Assembly (NCBI GenBank): GCA_910575665.1
Contig: CAJTFB010000002.1
Span: 62,001 to 126,000 of the forward strand
DNA: 64,000 nucleotides
Direction: 5' to 3'
Source of the DNA: Eubacteriaceae bacterium
GTDB lineage: Bacteria; Bacillota; Clostridia; Lachnospirales; Lachnospiraceae
The translations under genes and the position numbers were made by a program. The notes under the pieces are model-generated. The model was given only the letters and a program-made list of their open reading frames with translations. It did not search any database and had not been told where the DNA came from. Of the stretch, positions 8,262 to 16,428 are shown piece by piece (position 1 is the stretch's first letter; each line of letters opens with the position of its first letter).

Positions 8262-9157
8262 GAAAAAAATCACAATCTCTGTTAGGCATGTCATTTTTTG
8301 GACCGGCGTTAGTACTGCTTACCATTTTTTTGTTTCTGCCTATGATACTTACCCTGATTTTCAGTTTTACTGATTTCTTTGCCTTGAATCCAAAGCTGAC
8401 TCATTTTGTGGGACTGGATAACTTCTTTCAAATCTTTAAGGACGAGGAATTCAGAAAAGCATTTATCAATACCCTTTATTTTGTGATTATTATTGTTCCG
8501 TTACAGGGGTTTGGTTCACTGGGGCTTGCCTTGTTAATAAACAAGGTTACACACTGCAAAAAATATTTTAAGGTGGCATTTTTTCTGCCAGTTGTTATGT
8601 CACTGGCAGTCGTATCAACCTTATGGATACAGATTTACAGCCCAGAAGGTATCCTGAACTCTATTCTGGAAAATCTGGGGATTTCGGCACAGCCCTTTAT
8701 TAACAGTGCTTCACAGGCGCTGCCCTCCATTGCCATTATGAGTGCATGGCAGGGTGTAGGATACCAGATGATTATTTTTTTAGGAGGCCTGCAGGCGATC
8801 AATCCAGCACTTTATGAGGCGGCGGAAATGGATCATGCAACCCCCTGGCAGAAGTTTAAGGATATTACTTTGCCGGAATTAAAACCGTTATGTATTTTCG
8901 TGTTTATTACCATAACTATCGGGGCTTTTCGAATGTTAGTGCAGCCAATGATCATGACTGGTGGTGGGCCATCCCATTCTACTTATACGGTAGTGTATGA
9001 TATTTATGAGACTGGTACGGTCAACTGGGAAATTGGGTTGGCATCGACGATGGCGATCGTATTTGCAGTATTTGTTATGATACTTACTGTGATTCAGACC
9101 ATTGCCACCAGAGATAAGGAGGAAAAAGATGTTGACAAAAAAGCAAAAAAGAAATAA
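8258..9157 (+). CDS. ABC sugar permease, MalF type
   Basis: A 299-residue membrane protein with six predicted transmembrane segments. The cytoplasmic EAA loop that docks the ATPase reads EAAEMDHATPWQKFKDITLPELKP (about residues 188-211). It begins inside the stop codon of the binding protein gene (ATGA overlap), indicating translational coupling. It would pair with the next permease as a heterodimer. Confidence 0.9.
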   Translation: MRKKSQSLLGMSFFGPALVLLTIFLFLPMILTLIFSFTDFFALNPKLTHFVGLDNFFQIFKDEEFRKAFINTLYFVIIIVPLQGFGSLGLALLINKVTHCKKYFKVAFFLPVVMSLAVVSTLWIQIYSPEGILNSILENLGISAQPFINSASQALPSIAIMSAWQGVGYQMIIFLGGLQAINPALYEAAEMDHATPWQKFKDITLPELKPLCIFVFITITIGAFRMLVQPMIMTGGGPSHSTYTVVYDIYETGTVNWEIGLASTMAIVFAVFVMILTVIQTIATRDKEEKDVDKKAKKK

Positions 9158-9980
9158 TTGGATTTTGGTTGTTGTTATGATCGCAGCCTCTCTGTTTTTT
9201 CTGTTTCCGGTTCTCTGGATGCTTGCAAATTCTTTTAAACCGGATGCAGCGATTACAAATGACATGAACTCATTCAGGGCCTTTGTCCCGCCGGCTCTAA
9301 ATGGAAACTTTTTTGATAATTATATTAAAATACTGACGGACACTTCTTTTGTGAGATATATGTTAAATACGCTGTTTTATGCAGCCGTATTGATTGTACT
9401 TGGAGTGATAGTAAACGGGCTTGCTGGATATGCACTGGCAAAAATAAAGTTTCCCTTTCGGGAACGCTGGCTTATGATTATTATGTTGTTAATGATTGTG
9501 CCAATGGAAACGATCATCACAATTCACTTTTTATTTATCGCTAAGCTGGGGCTGCTAAATACAGTAATCGGATATATTCTTCCGATGATTGTAAATCCCT
9601 TTAATATTTTTCTATTTCGGCAGGTATTTGTCAGCCTTCCGGATGATGTATATGAAGCGGCACAGCTTGACCATTGCAGCCCGATTAAATATTTTTTTAC
9701 GATGGTACTGCCGATGTCAAAGAGTGTGGTTGCCACAGTCAGTGTATTTACGTTTTTAAATGTCTGGAATGATTATCTGTGGCCGTCGCTGGTATTTACA
9801 TCAGGTGATCTGCTGACCGCACAGATTGGATTGAATGCGATCACGTCAAATGAAAATACCACCATGGGGCAGAAATTAGCTGTGATCACGATGATTACCA
9901 TACCGGTTATTATCATATATTCACTATTTTCCAAACAGATTGTAGAAGGTGTTGTATCCACTGGTTCAAAGGAGGGCTAA
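9129..9980 (+). CDS. ABC sugar permease, MalG type
   Basis: A 283-residue permease with six transmembrane segments and an EAA loop (YEAAQLDHCSPIKYFFTMVLPMSK). I start at ATG 9129 because AAGGAGG lies nine bases upstream and the N-terminus (MLTKKQKRNN) is a normal positive-inside start. The gene overlaps the upstream permease by 29 bases. A start at 9102 is open but lacks a ribosome site. Confidence 0.9.
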   Translation: MLTKKQKRNNWILVVVMIAASLFFLFPVLWMLANSFKPDAAITNDMNSFRAFVPPALNGNFFDNYIKILTDTSFVRYMLNTLFYAAVLIVLGVIVNGLAGYALAKIKFPFRERWLMIIMLLMIVPMETIITIHFLFIAKLGLLNTVIGYILPMIVNPFNIFLFRQVFVSLPDDVYEAAQLDHCSPIKYFFTMVLPMSKSVVATVSVFTFLNVWNDYLWPSLVFTSGDLLTAQIGLNAITSNENTTMGQKLAVITMITIPVIIIYSLFSKQIVEGVVSTGSKEG

Positions 9981-9984
9981 AGCT

Positions 9985-11079
9985 ATGGGTTTTATTGAAT
10001 TAAAGAATGTATGTAAGAGATATGATAAGACAGATAAAAATGCAGTTACAGATTTTAATCTGGTGATTGAGGAAAAAGAGTTCATCGCTTTTGTTGGACC
10101 ATCCGGTTGTGGAAAATCAACAACTCTCCGGATGATTGCTGGATTCGAGGAGATCAGTAGCGGAGAGCTGTATATAGATGGGAAAAAAATGAATGAAATT
10201 GCTCCGATGGATAGGGGGATTTCTATGGTATTTCAGAATTATGCCCTGTATCCTCATATGACAGTGGAAAAAAATATTTCCTATGGACTGAAAAATATGA
10301 AGGTGCCTTCAGATGAAATCAAAAAAAAGGTAGACTGGGCAGTTCAAATTCTGGGATTGGAAGAATACCGTTGCCGGAAACCAAAGAATTTGTCCGGCGG
10401 GCAGAGACAGCGGGTTGCCCTTGGACGTGCTATCGTAAAGAATCAGAAAGTATTTCTCATGGATGAACCCTTGTCCAATCTGGATGCAAAACTCCGTGTT
10501 AGTATGAGAAATGAGATCAGCAAGCTGCACCGTGAATTGGGGAGCACGACTATTTATGTGACGCATGATCAAGTGGAAGCGATGACGATGGCAGACCGGA
10601 TTGTTATTATGAAGGATGGGTTTGTGCAGCAGACGGGAGAGCCTATGGAGTTGTACGAACATCCGTGTAATAAATTTGTGGCAGGTTTTATTGGTTCTCC
10701 ACAGATGAATTTCTATGATGTCCGGGTGGAAAAGAATGGCATTACATTTTCTGATGGAAAGAGCATCAGGCTCTCTGATACCGTAACGGCAAAACTGCAG
10801 GGATATGATCAAGTGATTATGGGAATCCGTGGCGAGGATATTAAATTTGACGATCAAAATCTGGATGTATATAAAGATACAAGACAACAGGCAGTCATTA
10901 ATAATACTGAAATAATGGGAACTGAAAATAATCTGTATTTTCAGTTTGGTGGGATTACGTCCGTGGCAAGAGTTTCAAAATATGAGGTGAGCAAGATTGG
11001 CGACTCTGTAGATTTTGTGATGATGCCCCACAAGATGCATTTTTTTCATCCGGAAACGGAAGAGGTAATTACTGTGTAA
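9985..11079 (+). CDS. ABC sugar importer ATPase, MsmX/UgpC type
   Basis: A 364-residue carbohydrate importer ATPase. It shows Walker A GPSGCGKST (residues 38-46), the signature LSGGQRQRVALGRA, Walker B VFLMDEPLSNLDAK, and a C-terminal regulatory domain of the TOBE/OB type. AAAGGAGGG precedes ATG 9985. MsmX-like ATPases can energise several importers in Firmicutes. This one is the only importer ATPase in the window, while two further importers (22595-32621) have none, so sharing is plausible. Confidence 0.93.
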   Translation: MGFIELKNVCKRYDKTDKNAVTDFNLVIEEKEFIAFVGPSGCGKSTTLRMIAGFEEISSGELYIDGKKMNEIAPMDRGISMVFQNYALYPHMTVEKNISYGLKNMKVPSDEIKKKVDWAVQILGLEEYRCRKPKNLSGGQRQRVALGRAIVKNQKVFLMDEPLSNLDAKLRVSMRNEISKLHRELGSTTIYVTHDQVEAMTMADRIVIMKDGFVQQTGEPMELYEHPCNKFVAGFIGSPQMNFYDVRVEKNGITFSDGKSIRLSDTVTAKLQGYDQVIMGIRGEDIKFDDQNLDVYKDTRQQAVINNTEIMGTENNLYFQFGGITSVARVSKYEVSKIGDSVDFVMMPHKMHFFHPETEEVITV

Positions 11080-11095
11080 AAGACGGGAGGTTTGT

Positions 11096-12589
11096 ATGAC
11101 TGATTTAGAAAAGGCGAATACGTATCAGGAAGAAAAACGGGTTGACGAAAGCAGGAAACCGGTATATCATGTAACCCCACCAGTTGGATGGATGAACGAC
11201 CCTAATGGATTTTCTATCTTTGAGGGAATGATTCATTTGTTTTATCAGTATCATCCGTATAGTGATGTATGGGGGCCAATGCATTGGGGACATTATATAT
11301 CAAAAGACTTTGTGAAATGGAAAGAGCTTCCGGCAGCTTTGGCGCCGGATACAGACTATGACGCTGCAGGATGTTTTTCTGGCAGTGCAATAGAGACAGA
11401 AGAAGGCCATGCGTTGCTTTATACCGGGGTTATGGAAAAAGAGAAGAGGGACGGGTCGAAAGAGGTGATCCAACAGCAGTGTCTTGCTTTGGGGGATGGT
11501 CTTCATTATAAAAAAATAAGTGGTAATCCTGTTATTTTATCTGAGCAGCTTCCGGAAGGATTTTCGAGAGAAGATTTCAGAGATCCGAAAGTCTGGCGGG
11601 AAGAGGAAACCTATTATTTGGTTGTGGGCAATAAAAATAAACAGCAGGACGGCCAGGTGGTTTTATTTGAGTCAAAAGATTTGAAAAAATGGCAGTTTGT
11701 CTCTGTGCTGGCAGATAATCAGGGAAAATATGGGAAGATGTGGGAGTGTCCAGACTTTTTTCCATTAGGAGAAAAATATATTTTAGTTGTTTCTCCACAG
11801 GATATGCAGGCGGATGGTGTAGAATTCCACAATGGCAATCAGGCAGTGGTTTTGATTGGAGAATATGACAGGCAGAAGTATCGTCTGCAGGAAGACCAGG
11901 TGAGTTCCCTTGATTATGGAACGGATTTTTATGCGCCGCAAACACTGAAAACAGAGGATGGACGGCGGATTATGATAGCATGGATGCAGTCATGGGATAT
12001 GAATATTAAGCCGGCAGAGCAGAAATGGAATGGAATGATGACCATACCAAGGGAGTTAGAACTGCGGGAAGATAGATTGTATCAGCGGCCGATAAAGGAA
12101 TTGGAGAACTACCGCACAGAACCAGTTGCATATACCGGCAGGGAAATATCCGGCAAATGTCAGCTGCCGGGTATCCGGGGGCGGGTAATGGATCTGATGG
12201 TGGAATTGCAGGAGGGAGACTACAAGGAGTTTACTGTTTCTTTTGCAGCAAATGAGAGATATCAGACCAGTTTCCGTTATATCTGTGACACACAGACCAT
12301 TGAATTTGACCGAACCTATTGCGGCATGGTAAGGGATGCTGTTTGCCGGAGAGACATGAAACTAAAAAGAGTGGAGAAAACTCTGAAACTTCGTTTTCTC
12401 TTAGACCGGTTTTCTGTAGAACTGTTTGTAGATGATGGGGTACAGACGTTTACTTCCACCTTTTATACTCCTCTTGAGGCAGAAGATATTGTATTTGAGT
12501 GCGATAAAAAAGCAGTAGTAAACATAGAAAAGTATAACATTTCTTTGGACGGGGAGAAAAAGGAGGCTGATCTATATGAAAAAATATGA
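11096..12589 (+). CDS. Glycoside hydrolase family 32 beta-fructosidase
   Basis: A 497-residue intracellular GH32 enzyme that cleaves beta-fructosyl bonds in sucrose or short fructans. The nucleophile is Asp35 in WMNDPNG, the RDP stabiliser is near residue 163, and the acid/base Glu is near 217 in WECPD. A C-terminal beta-sandwich follows from about residue 340. No signal peptide is present. Related proteins are named sucrose-6-phosphate hydrolase (SacA/ScrB). Because uptake here is by an ABC importer, which does not phosphorylate the sugar, the natural substrate is more likely unphosphorylated. GGGAGGT precedes the start. Confidence 0.93.
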   Translation: MTDLEKANTYQEEKRVDESRKPVYHVTPPVGWMNDPNGFSIFEGMIHLFYQYHPYSDVWGPMHWGHYISKDFVKWKELPAALAPDTDYDAAGCFSGSAIETEEGHALLYTGVMEKEKRDGSKEVIQQQCLALGDGLHYKKISGNPVILSEQLPEGFSREDFRDPKVWREEETYYLVVGNKNKQQDGQVVLFESKDLKKWQFVSVLADNQGKYGKMWECPDFFPLGEKYILVVSPQDMQADGVEFHNGNQAVVLIGEYDRQKYRLQEDQVSSLDYGTDFYAPQTLKTEDGRRIMIAWMQSWDMNIKPAEQKWNGMMTIPRELELREDRLYQRPIKELENYRTEPVAYTGREISGKCQLPGIRGRVMDLMVELQEGDYKEFTVSFAANERYQTSFRYICDTQTIEFDRTYCGMVRDAVCRRDMKLKRVEKTLKLRFLLDRFSVELFVDDGVQTFTSTFYTPLEAEDIVFECDKKAVVNIEKYNISLDGEKKEADLYEKI

Positions 12590-13544
12590 TGTAGTTGCTT
12601 TGGGAGAATTACTGGTAGATTTTACGGAAAACGGTATGAGTGCCCAGATGAATCCGGTATTTGAAGCCAATCCGGGAGGCGCTCCCTGCAATGTCTTGTC
12701 CATGCTGCAAAAACTTGGCAATAAGACAGCTTTTATTGGAAAGGTGGGAAAGGATTCTTTTGGAGAAATGCTGGGGGATGTTGTGGCAGAGCAGGGGATT
12801 GATACTAAAAATCTGATTAAAGATGCGGAAGTGCCGACAACACTGGCATTTGTGCAAACGGCGCCGGATGGTGACCGGAGTTTTTCCTTTTACCGGAATC
12901 CGGGAGCAGATATGTTGTTGAAAGAGACAGAGATTGATGTTTCTTTATTGAAGAGTACTCTCATCTTTCATTTTGGAAGTCTTTCCATGACAGCGCAGGG
13001 GGTGGAAGCGACGACAAAAATGGCAGTAGAAACGGCGAGGAGTGCTGGAGCTCTAATTTCTTTTGATCCAAATCTGCGTCCTCCTCTGTGGGATAGCCTG
13101 GATGCAGCAAAGGAAAAAATTGCATACGGAATCAGCCGGTGCCAGATTTTAAAAATCTCTGATGATGAAATTGCTTTTTTAACCGGAAGTACAAATGTTG
13201 ATGAAGGAGTGGCAAAAATACAGGAACGGTATCACACCCCGCTCATATTTGCTACGATGGGGAAGCAGGGCAGCCGGGCTTATCATAGCGGAAACAGGGT
13301 GGAGTGCGGGCCTTTTTTGAATGAAGATACAATAGAAACAACAGGCGCCGGGGATACTTTTATGGCTTGTGTGCTGCATGGGATCCTAAAGTATGGTCTG
13401 GACGGGTTAGATACGCAGAAACTGTATGATATGCTGGAGTTTGCTAATGCGGCAGCTTCTATCATTACGGCTAGAAAAGGAGCGTTAAAGGTAATGCCGG
13501 AGGAAAGTGATGTGTGGAAATTCATACAGGAAAGAAGAATGTAA
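12576..13544 (+). CDS. scrK: Fructokinase, PfkB family
   Basis: A 322-residue ribokinase-family sugar kinase that phosphorylates the fructose freed by the GH32 enzyme. It has the family's N-terminal GGAPCNV block (residues 30-36) and the C-terminal signature TTGAGDTFMACV, where the Asp is the catalytic base. It overlaps the GH32 gene by 14 bases and is the last gene of the operon. AAAGGAGG lies upstream of ATG 12576. Other PfkB sugar kinases are possible by sequence, but the context supports fructose. Confidence 0.88.
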   Translation: MKKYDVVALGELLVDFTENGMSAQMNPVFEANPGGAPCNVLSMLQKLGNKTAFIGKVGKDSFGEMLGDVVAEQGIDTKNLIKDAEVPTTLAFVQTAPDGDRSFSFYRNPGADMLLKETEIDVSLLKSTLIFHFGSLSMTAQGVEATTKMAVETARSAGALISFDPNLRPPLWDSLDAAKEKIAYGISRCQILKISDDEIAFLTGSTNVDEGVAKIQERYHTPLIFATMGKQGSRAYHSGNRVECGPFLNEDTIETTGAGDTFMACVLHGILKYGLDGLDTQKLYDMLEFANAAASIITARKGALKVMPEESDVWKFIQERRM

Positions 13545-13588
13545 AAGAATTTATTGAAGGTTTACTGGAATATCCGGAATAATTATAT

Positions 13589-13631
13589 AGGGCCGATGCA
13601 CAATGAGCTGACTTAAAAGTGCATTGGCTCT
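13589..13631 (+). terminator. Terminator-like hairpin after scrK
   Basis: agggccgatgcac (13589-13601) pairs with gtgcattggctct (13619-13631) around a 17-base loop. No proper T run follows, so it may protect the 3' end rather than terminate. Confidence 0.35.
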
Positions 13632-13663
13632 ATGTTGTTATGAGATAAGAAGTACTCGTGGTT

Positions 13664-13707
13664 AGCCTGACGTTGTCATGTCGAATTCGACTTGACAACG
13701 TCAGGCT
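13664..13707. repeat. 44-bp near-perfect palindrome
   Basis: The two 22-base arms (agcctgacgttgtcatgtcgaa and its complement) meet with no loop and differ at one pair. No T run follows on either strand, so it is not a normal terminator. It lies about 13 bases before the -35 box of the gntR operon. With 13589-13631 and the promoter it fills the 314-base gap 13545-13858. Confidence 0.8.
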
Positions 13708-13719
13708 GGTAAAAAGTGA

Positions 13720-13748
13720 TTGACAAAAATAAAAAAAGAGTGTATCAT
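13720..13748 (+). promoter_or_regulatory. Sigma-A promoter of the gntR-ABC operon
   Basis: A perfect TTGACA (13720-13725) and TATCAT (13743-13748) are 17 bases apart. The operator-like repeats start within the -10 region and extend downstream. Confidence 0.65.
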
Positions 13749-13750
13749 AA

Positions 13751-13800
13751 CTGTATCGGTTGGAATGATACAGTTAGTACGGTTGGTACAGATGATACAG
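13751..13800. promoter_or_regulatory. Candidate GntR/YtrA-type operator
   Basis: CTGTATC (13751-13757) and GATACAG (13767-13773) form an inverted repeat with a 9-base spacer. A further GATACAG occurs at about 13794-13800, and GTATCAT overlaps the -10 box. YtrA-type regulators bind spaced inverted repeats at their own promoter, so autorepression is inferred. Confidence 0.55.
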
Positions 13801-13858
13801 TTTGCCGATGCAGGAGACAGTATAGTGGATTACCGTTCGTAATAAGGAGGTGATATAT

Positions 13859-14239
13859 GTGATACAGATAAATCCAACCAGCAATCAGCCCATGTTTGAA
13901 CAGATTATTTCTCAGATCAAAATGGCCGTGTTAAAGGGATATCTCAAACCAGGTGACAGCATTCCTTCTGTGAGAAAACTGGCTTTGCAGCTTTCTGTGA
14001 CGCCGGGAACAGTGGCGAAGGCGTACAGTGAACTGGAACATCAGGAAGTCATCGTAACGATCCGCGGAAAAGGCGCCTATATTGCTGAGCAAAAGGGAAA
14101 AGGGCCGAGTGAATCCCAGAGAGAAAGAGGATTTGTGGTGTTCCGCCAGACGTGTATGGAAATGATCTATATGGGAATACGAAAAGAAGAATTAAAAAAT
14201 GAAATCGATGCACTGTATAGTGAACTTTGTGCAGAATAG
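13859..14239 (+). CDS. GntR family regulator, YtrA subfamily
   Basis: A 126-residue regulator with an N-terminal winged helix (PMFEQIISQIKMAVLKGYLKPGD, then SVRKLALQLSVTPGTVAKAYSELE) and a short C-terminal helical tail in place of a ligand domain, which defines the YtrA subgroup. I start at GTG 13859: AAGGAGGTGA is correctly spaced before it, whereas the GTG at 13850 lies inside that ribosome site. It leads an operon with an ABC exporter-type pair. YtrA relatives often respond to cell-wall-active agents, but the signal here is unknown. Confidence 0.88.
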   Translation: MIQINPTSNQPMFEQIISQIKMAVLKGYLKPGDSIPSVRKLALQLSVTPGTVAKAYSELEHQEVIVTIRGKGAYIAEQKGKGPSESQRERGFVVFRQTCMEMIYMGIRKEELKNEIDALYSELCAE

Positions 14240-14248
14240 GAGGTCAGG

Positions 14249-15142
14249 ATGTTAGAAGTTAGTCGGGTAACAAAGGCTTATGATCAGGGAGTAAAGCCAG
14301 CCATAGAAAATATCTCCTTTCAGGTGGAAGCCGGGCAGATTCATGGTCTGATTGGTCCCAATGGTTCTGGGAAGACTACATTGATCAAATGTATGACTGG
14401 GATACTGAAAGCGGACGGTGGAGATATTCTGTTGGATGGTGAGCCGGTTTACGACAATCCCAAAGTCAAAAAGCGGATTGGTTATGTGGCGGATAATTGT
14501 AATTTCTTTCCGAGCTATAAGGTTAGGAAAATGGTGGACTTTTACGCAGGGATGTATGATACCTTTGACAGGGATGAGTTTCATAAATTAAATCAGATAT
14601 TCGAAATTCCGGTGGAACGAAAGATCGGACAGCTGTCCAAGGGGCAGAAAATGCGGGTTTCTTTCATGCTGAATATGGCGATGCGGCCGGAGGTGCTGAT
14701 TATGGATGAGCCGACTTCCGGACTGGATGCCATTGCAAAGTCAGATCTGCTGGAACAGGTAGTGGCAAAGGTGGAGTATGGAGAGACGGCAGTCGTCATA
14801 TCCACGCATCATCTTCATGAACTGGAAAAGATATGTGATACTGTGACGATGATGAATATTGGGGGAGTTCATTATCAGGGAGAGATAGACACGGTAAAAG
14901 AGAGGATTGGAAAATACCAGGTGGTATTTCGGGATGGGATTCCGGAAGGAGTATACGATGACGTGCGCATCATCAATTATTCCAATATTGGCAGTGTGTA
15001 TACGTTTTTATGGGATAAAGGAGATAAAAATGACGACGCCATCGCCTTTTTCCTGTCGAAAGGGGCACAGCTGGCGGAACAGACCGAGATCTCATTGGAA
15101 GAGTTGTTTATCTATTCGAATCGAAGGAGGAATGGAATATGA
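14249..15142 (+). CDS. ABC transporter ATP-binding protein (YtrB-like)
   Basis: A 297-residue ABC ATPase of the exporter/ABC-2 class. Walker A is GPNGSGKTT (about residues 35-43), the signature motif is the variant LSKGQ, and Walker B is VLIMDEPTSGLD. A GTHH-like switch appears as ISTHHLHELEK. It follows the regulator by nine bases with AGGAGG upstream and overlaps the membrane protein gene by four bases. The exported substrate cannot be told from sequence. Confidence 0.92.
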   Translation: MLEVSRVTKAYDQGVKPAIENISFQVEAGQIHGLIGPNGSGKTTLIKCMTGILKADGGDILLDGEPVYDNPKVKKRIGYVADNCNFFPSYKVRKMVDFYAGMYDTFDRDEFHKLNQIFEIPVERKIGQLSKGQKMRVSFMLNMAMRPEVLIMDEPTSGLDAIAKSDLLEQVVAKVEYGETAVVISTHHLHELEKICDTVTMMNIGGVHYQGEIDTVKERIGKYQVVFRDGIPEGVYDDVRIINYSNIGSVYTFLWDKGDKNDDAIAFFLSKGAQLAEQTEISLEELFIYSNRRRNGI

Positions 15143-16260
15143 GTCGGCCAACGATGGTTTATATAAAGAGGGAAATGAAAAAAGTGCTGCCGCTGTTTGC
15201 TCTTGCAGTTATATATTCGGCGATTACTTATCTGTTTGTCTATATGAATATGAAAGATGAAGTATCTTCGAGGCTGCTTGCCCTGGCGGGTTATTCGGAA
15301 TGTGTTGGAATTTATGATTCAGGAGATCTATTTCTTGACAGTTTAAGACGGGTTATGGAACGGCTATCTTTCTTCGGGGTTATATTTTTTGTCTTTATTT
15401 TGATCTTACGGCTCTTTGCTACGGAAAACCGGTCGGAGATCTCTGATTTTATTCGTATTCTTCCGATAAAGGAGTGGAAAAAGATCTGGATCAAAGCAGG
15501 GGTGGGAGAGGTAGCTATTCTGGGGTCCTGTTTGTTGTTCGGGTTGACGGGTACGGTGTTGAACGCCGTCTTTACTCCTCAGATTCAGGAGATCAATGAA
15601 ATGATTCCTGATGGCACAACGAATACCAATTCCTGTCTGATGATTTGGCAGATCGTTTTGTTTGTGTGTTTGGCGATGAGTGCGATCTATCTCATATTGT
15701 TTGTGGTGCAGCTCTGTATCCACAATATGATGCTGGCATTTGCTGTAGGAGGGGGGATTTTGGCATCTATTGTTTATTTTATAGCAATGTTTGCAAATGT
15801 TTATGGTGACATGGGAGGAATGACAGGAATTTCTCACAGTCTGACCCAGTATTTCCCTTATCGAAGTGAAACATATTTAGAATTTAAAAATCAAACCATA
15901 ACGGTATATGATTTGGAATGGTCGTTCTATGCAGACAGATTGTTGTTTCTTTTGTTGTTGTGCGGCATAGGGCTTGCCCTAATTCTGCTTTCTATACGAT
16001 GCCGGTGGTGTATTCGGGAGAATAATTTTATGCTGGTAAATTCCAATGCGGTGCTGCAGTTTATCTTTACTGGAATCTCGCTGGCAGCGGGGATGGGAAT
16101 TGCCCTTGCTACCGGGAATGCCCCGTTAATCGGAACGATAAACAGAGATACGCGGGGAGAATTTCATTATTGGATGGTGAGTATAGGAATCGCAGCAATA
16201 TTTTTGTTCGTTTTCAATCTGGCAGTCATGCTAAGAAAAAAGAAGCAGAGGAGGGGGTGA
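15139..16260 (+). CDS. ABC transporter membrane protein
   Basis: A 373-residue protein with about six to seven hydrophobic segments, for example LPLFALAVIYSAITYLFVY near the N-terminus and IAAIFLFVFNLAVML at the end. It starts within the ATPase stop (ATGA), so it is the likely membrane partner. No ABC-2 signature is strong enough to name a subfamily. Its last 34 codons lie in the first copy of a tandem duplication, so a second version of its C-terminus (ending LAVMLRKKKQRRG) occurs in the following mini-gene. Confidence 0.82.
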   Translation: MSRPTMVYIKREMKKVLPLFALAVIYSAITYLFVYMNMKDEVSSRLLALAGYSECVGIYDSGDLFLDSLRRVMERLSFFGVIFFVFILILRLFATENRSEISDFIRILPIKEWKKIWIKAGVGEVAILGSCLLFGLTGTVLNAVFTPQIQEINEMIPDGTTNTNSCLMIWQIVLFVCLAMSAIYLILFVVQLCIHNMMLAFAVGGGILASIVYFIAMFANVYGDMGGMTGISHSLTQYFPYRSETYLEFKNQTITVYDLEWSFYADRLLFLLLLCGIGLALILLSIRCRWCIRENNFMLVNSNAVLQFIFTGISLAAGMGIALATGNAPLIGTINRDTRGEFHYWMVSIGIAAIFLFVFNLAVMLRKKKQRRG

Positions 16261-16428
16261 AGATGATGAGAGAAGAACGGTTTAAATCCAATTTGGGAAT
16301 ATTTCGCTATTGGAAGGTGGGCATAGGAATTGCAGCATTATTATATCTGGCAGTCATGCTAAGAAAAAAGAAGCAGAGGAGGGGATGAAGATGATGAGAG
16401 AAGAACGCTTTAAATGCATTTTGGGAAT
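16161..16428 (+). repeat. Diverged tandem duplication of a gene junction (about 140 + 128 bases)
   Basis: Copy 1 (16161-16300) and copy 2 (16301-16428) align end to end. Both run from atttc through tataggaat/cataggaat, ctggcagtcatgctaag and gatgatgagagaagaacg to tttgggaat. Copy 2 lacks 12 bases and has scattered substitutions. Each copy holds the end of the upstream permease gene and the start of the downstream gene. Confidence 0.9.
16263..16388 (+). CDS. Chimeric 41-residue membrane mini-protein created by duplication
   Basis: The duplicated junction leaves a small intact frame. Its first residues (MMREERFKSNLGI) copy the N-terminus of the next gene, and its end (GIGIAALLYLAVMLRKKKQRRG) copies the C-terminus of the upstream permease. 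One transmembrane helix is predicted, followed by a basic tail. AGGAGGGGGTGA precedes the start. The stop codon overlaps the ATG at 16385 just ahead of the next gene. It could be translated, and could help couple translation, or it may be an evolutionary by-product; function is unknown. Confidence 0.5.
   Translation: MMREERFKSNLGIFRYWKVGIGIAALLYLAVMLRKKKQRRG

Noticed and set aside
10309-10887. 192-codon open frame opposite the ABC ATPase
   Set aside because: Antisense to conserved Walker and signature motifs; no supporting features.
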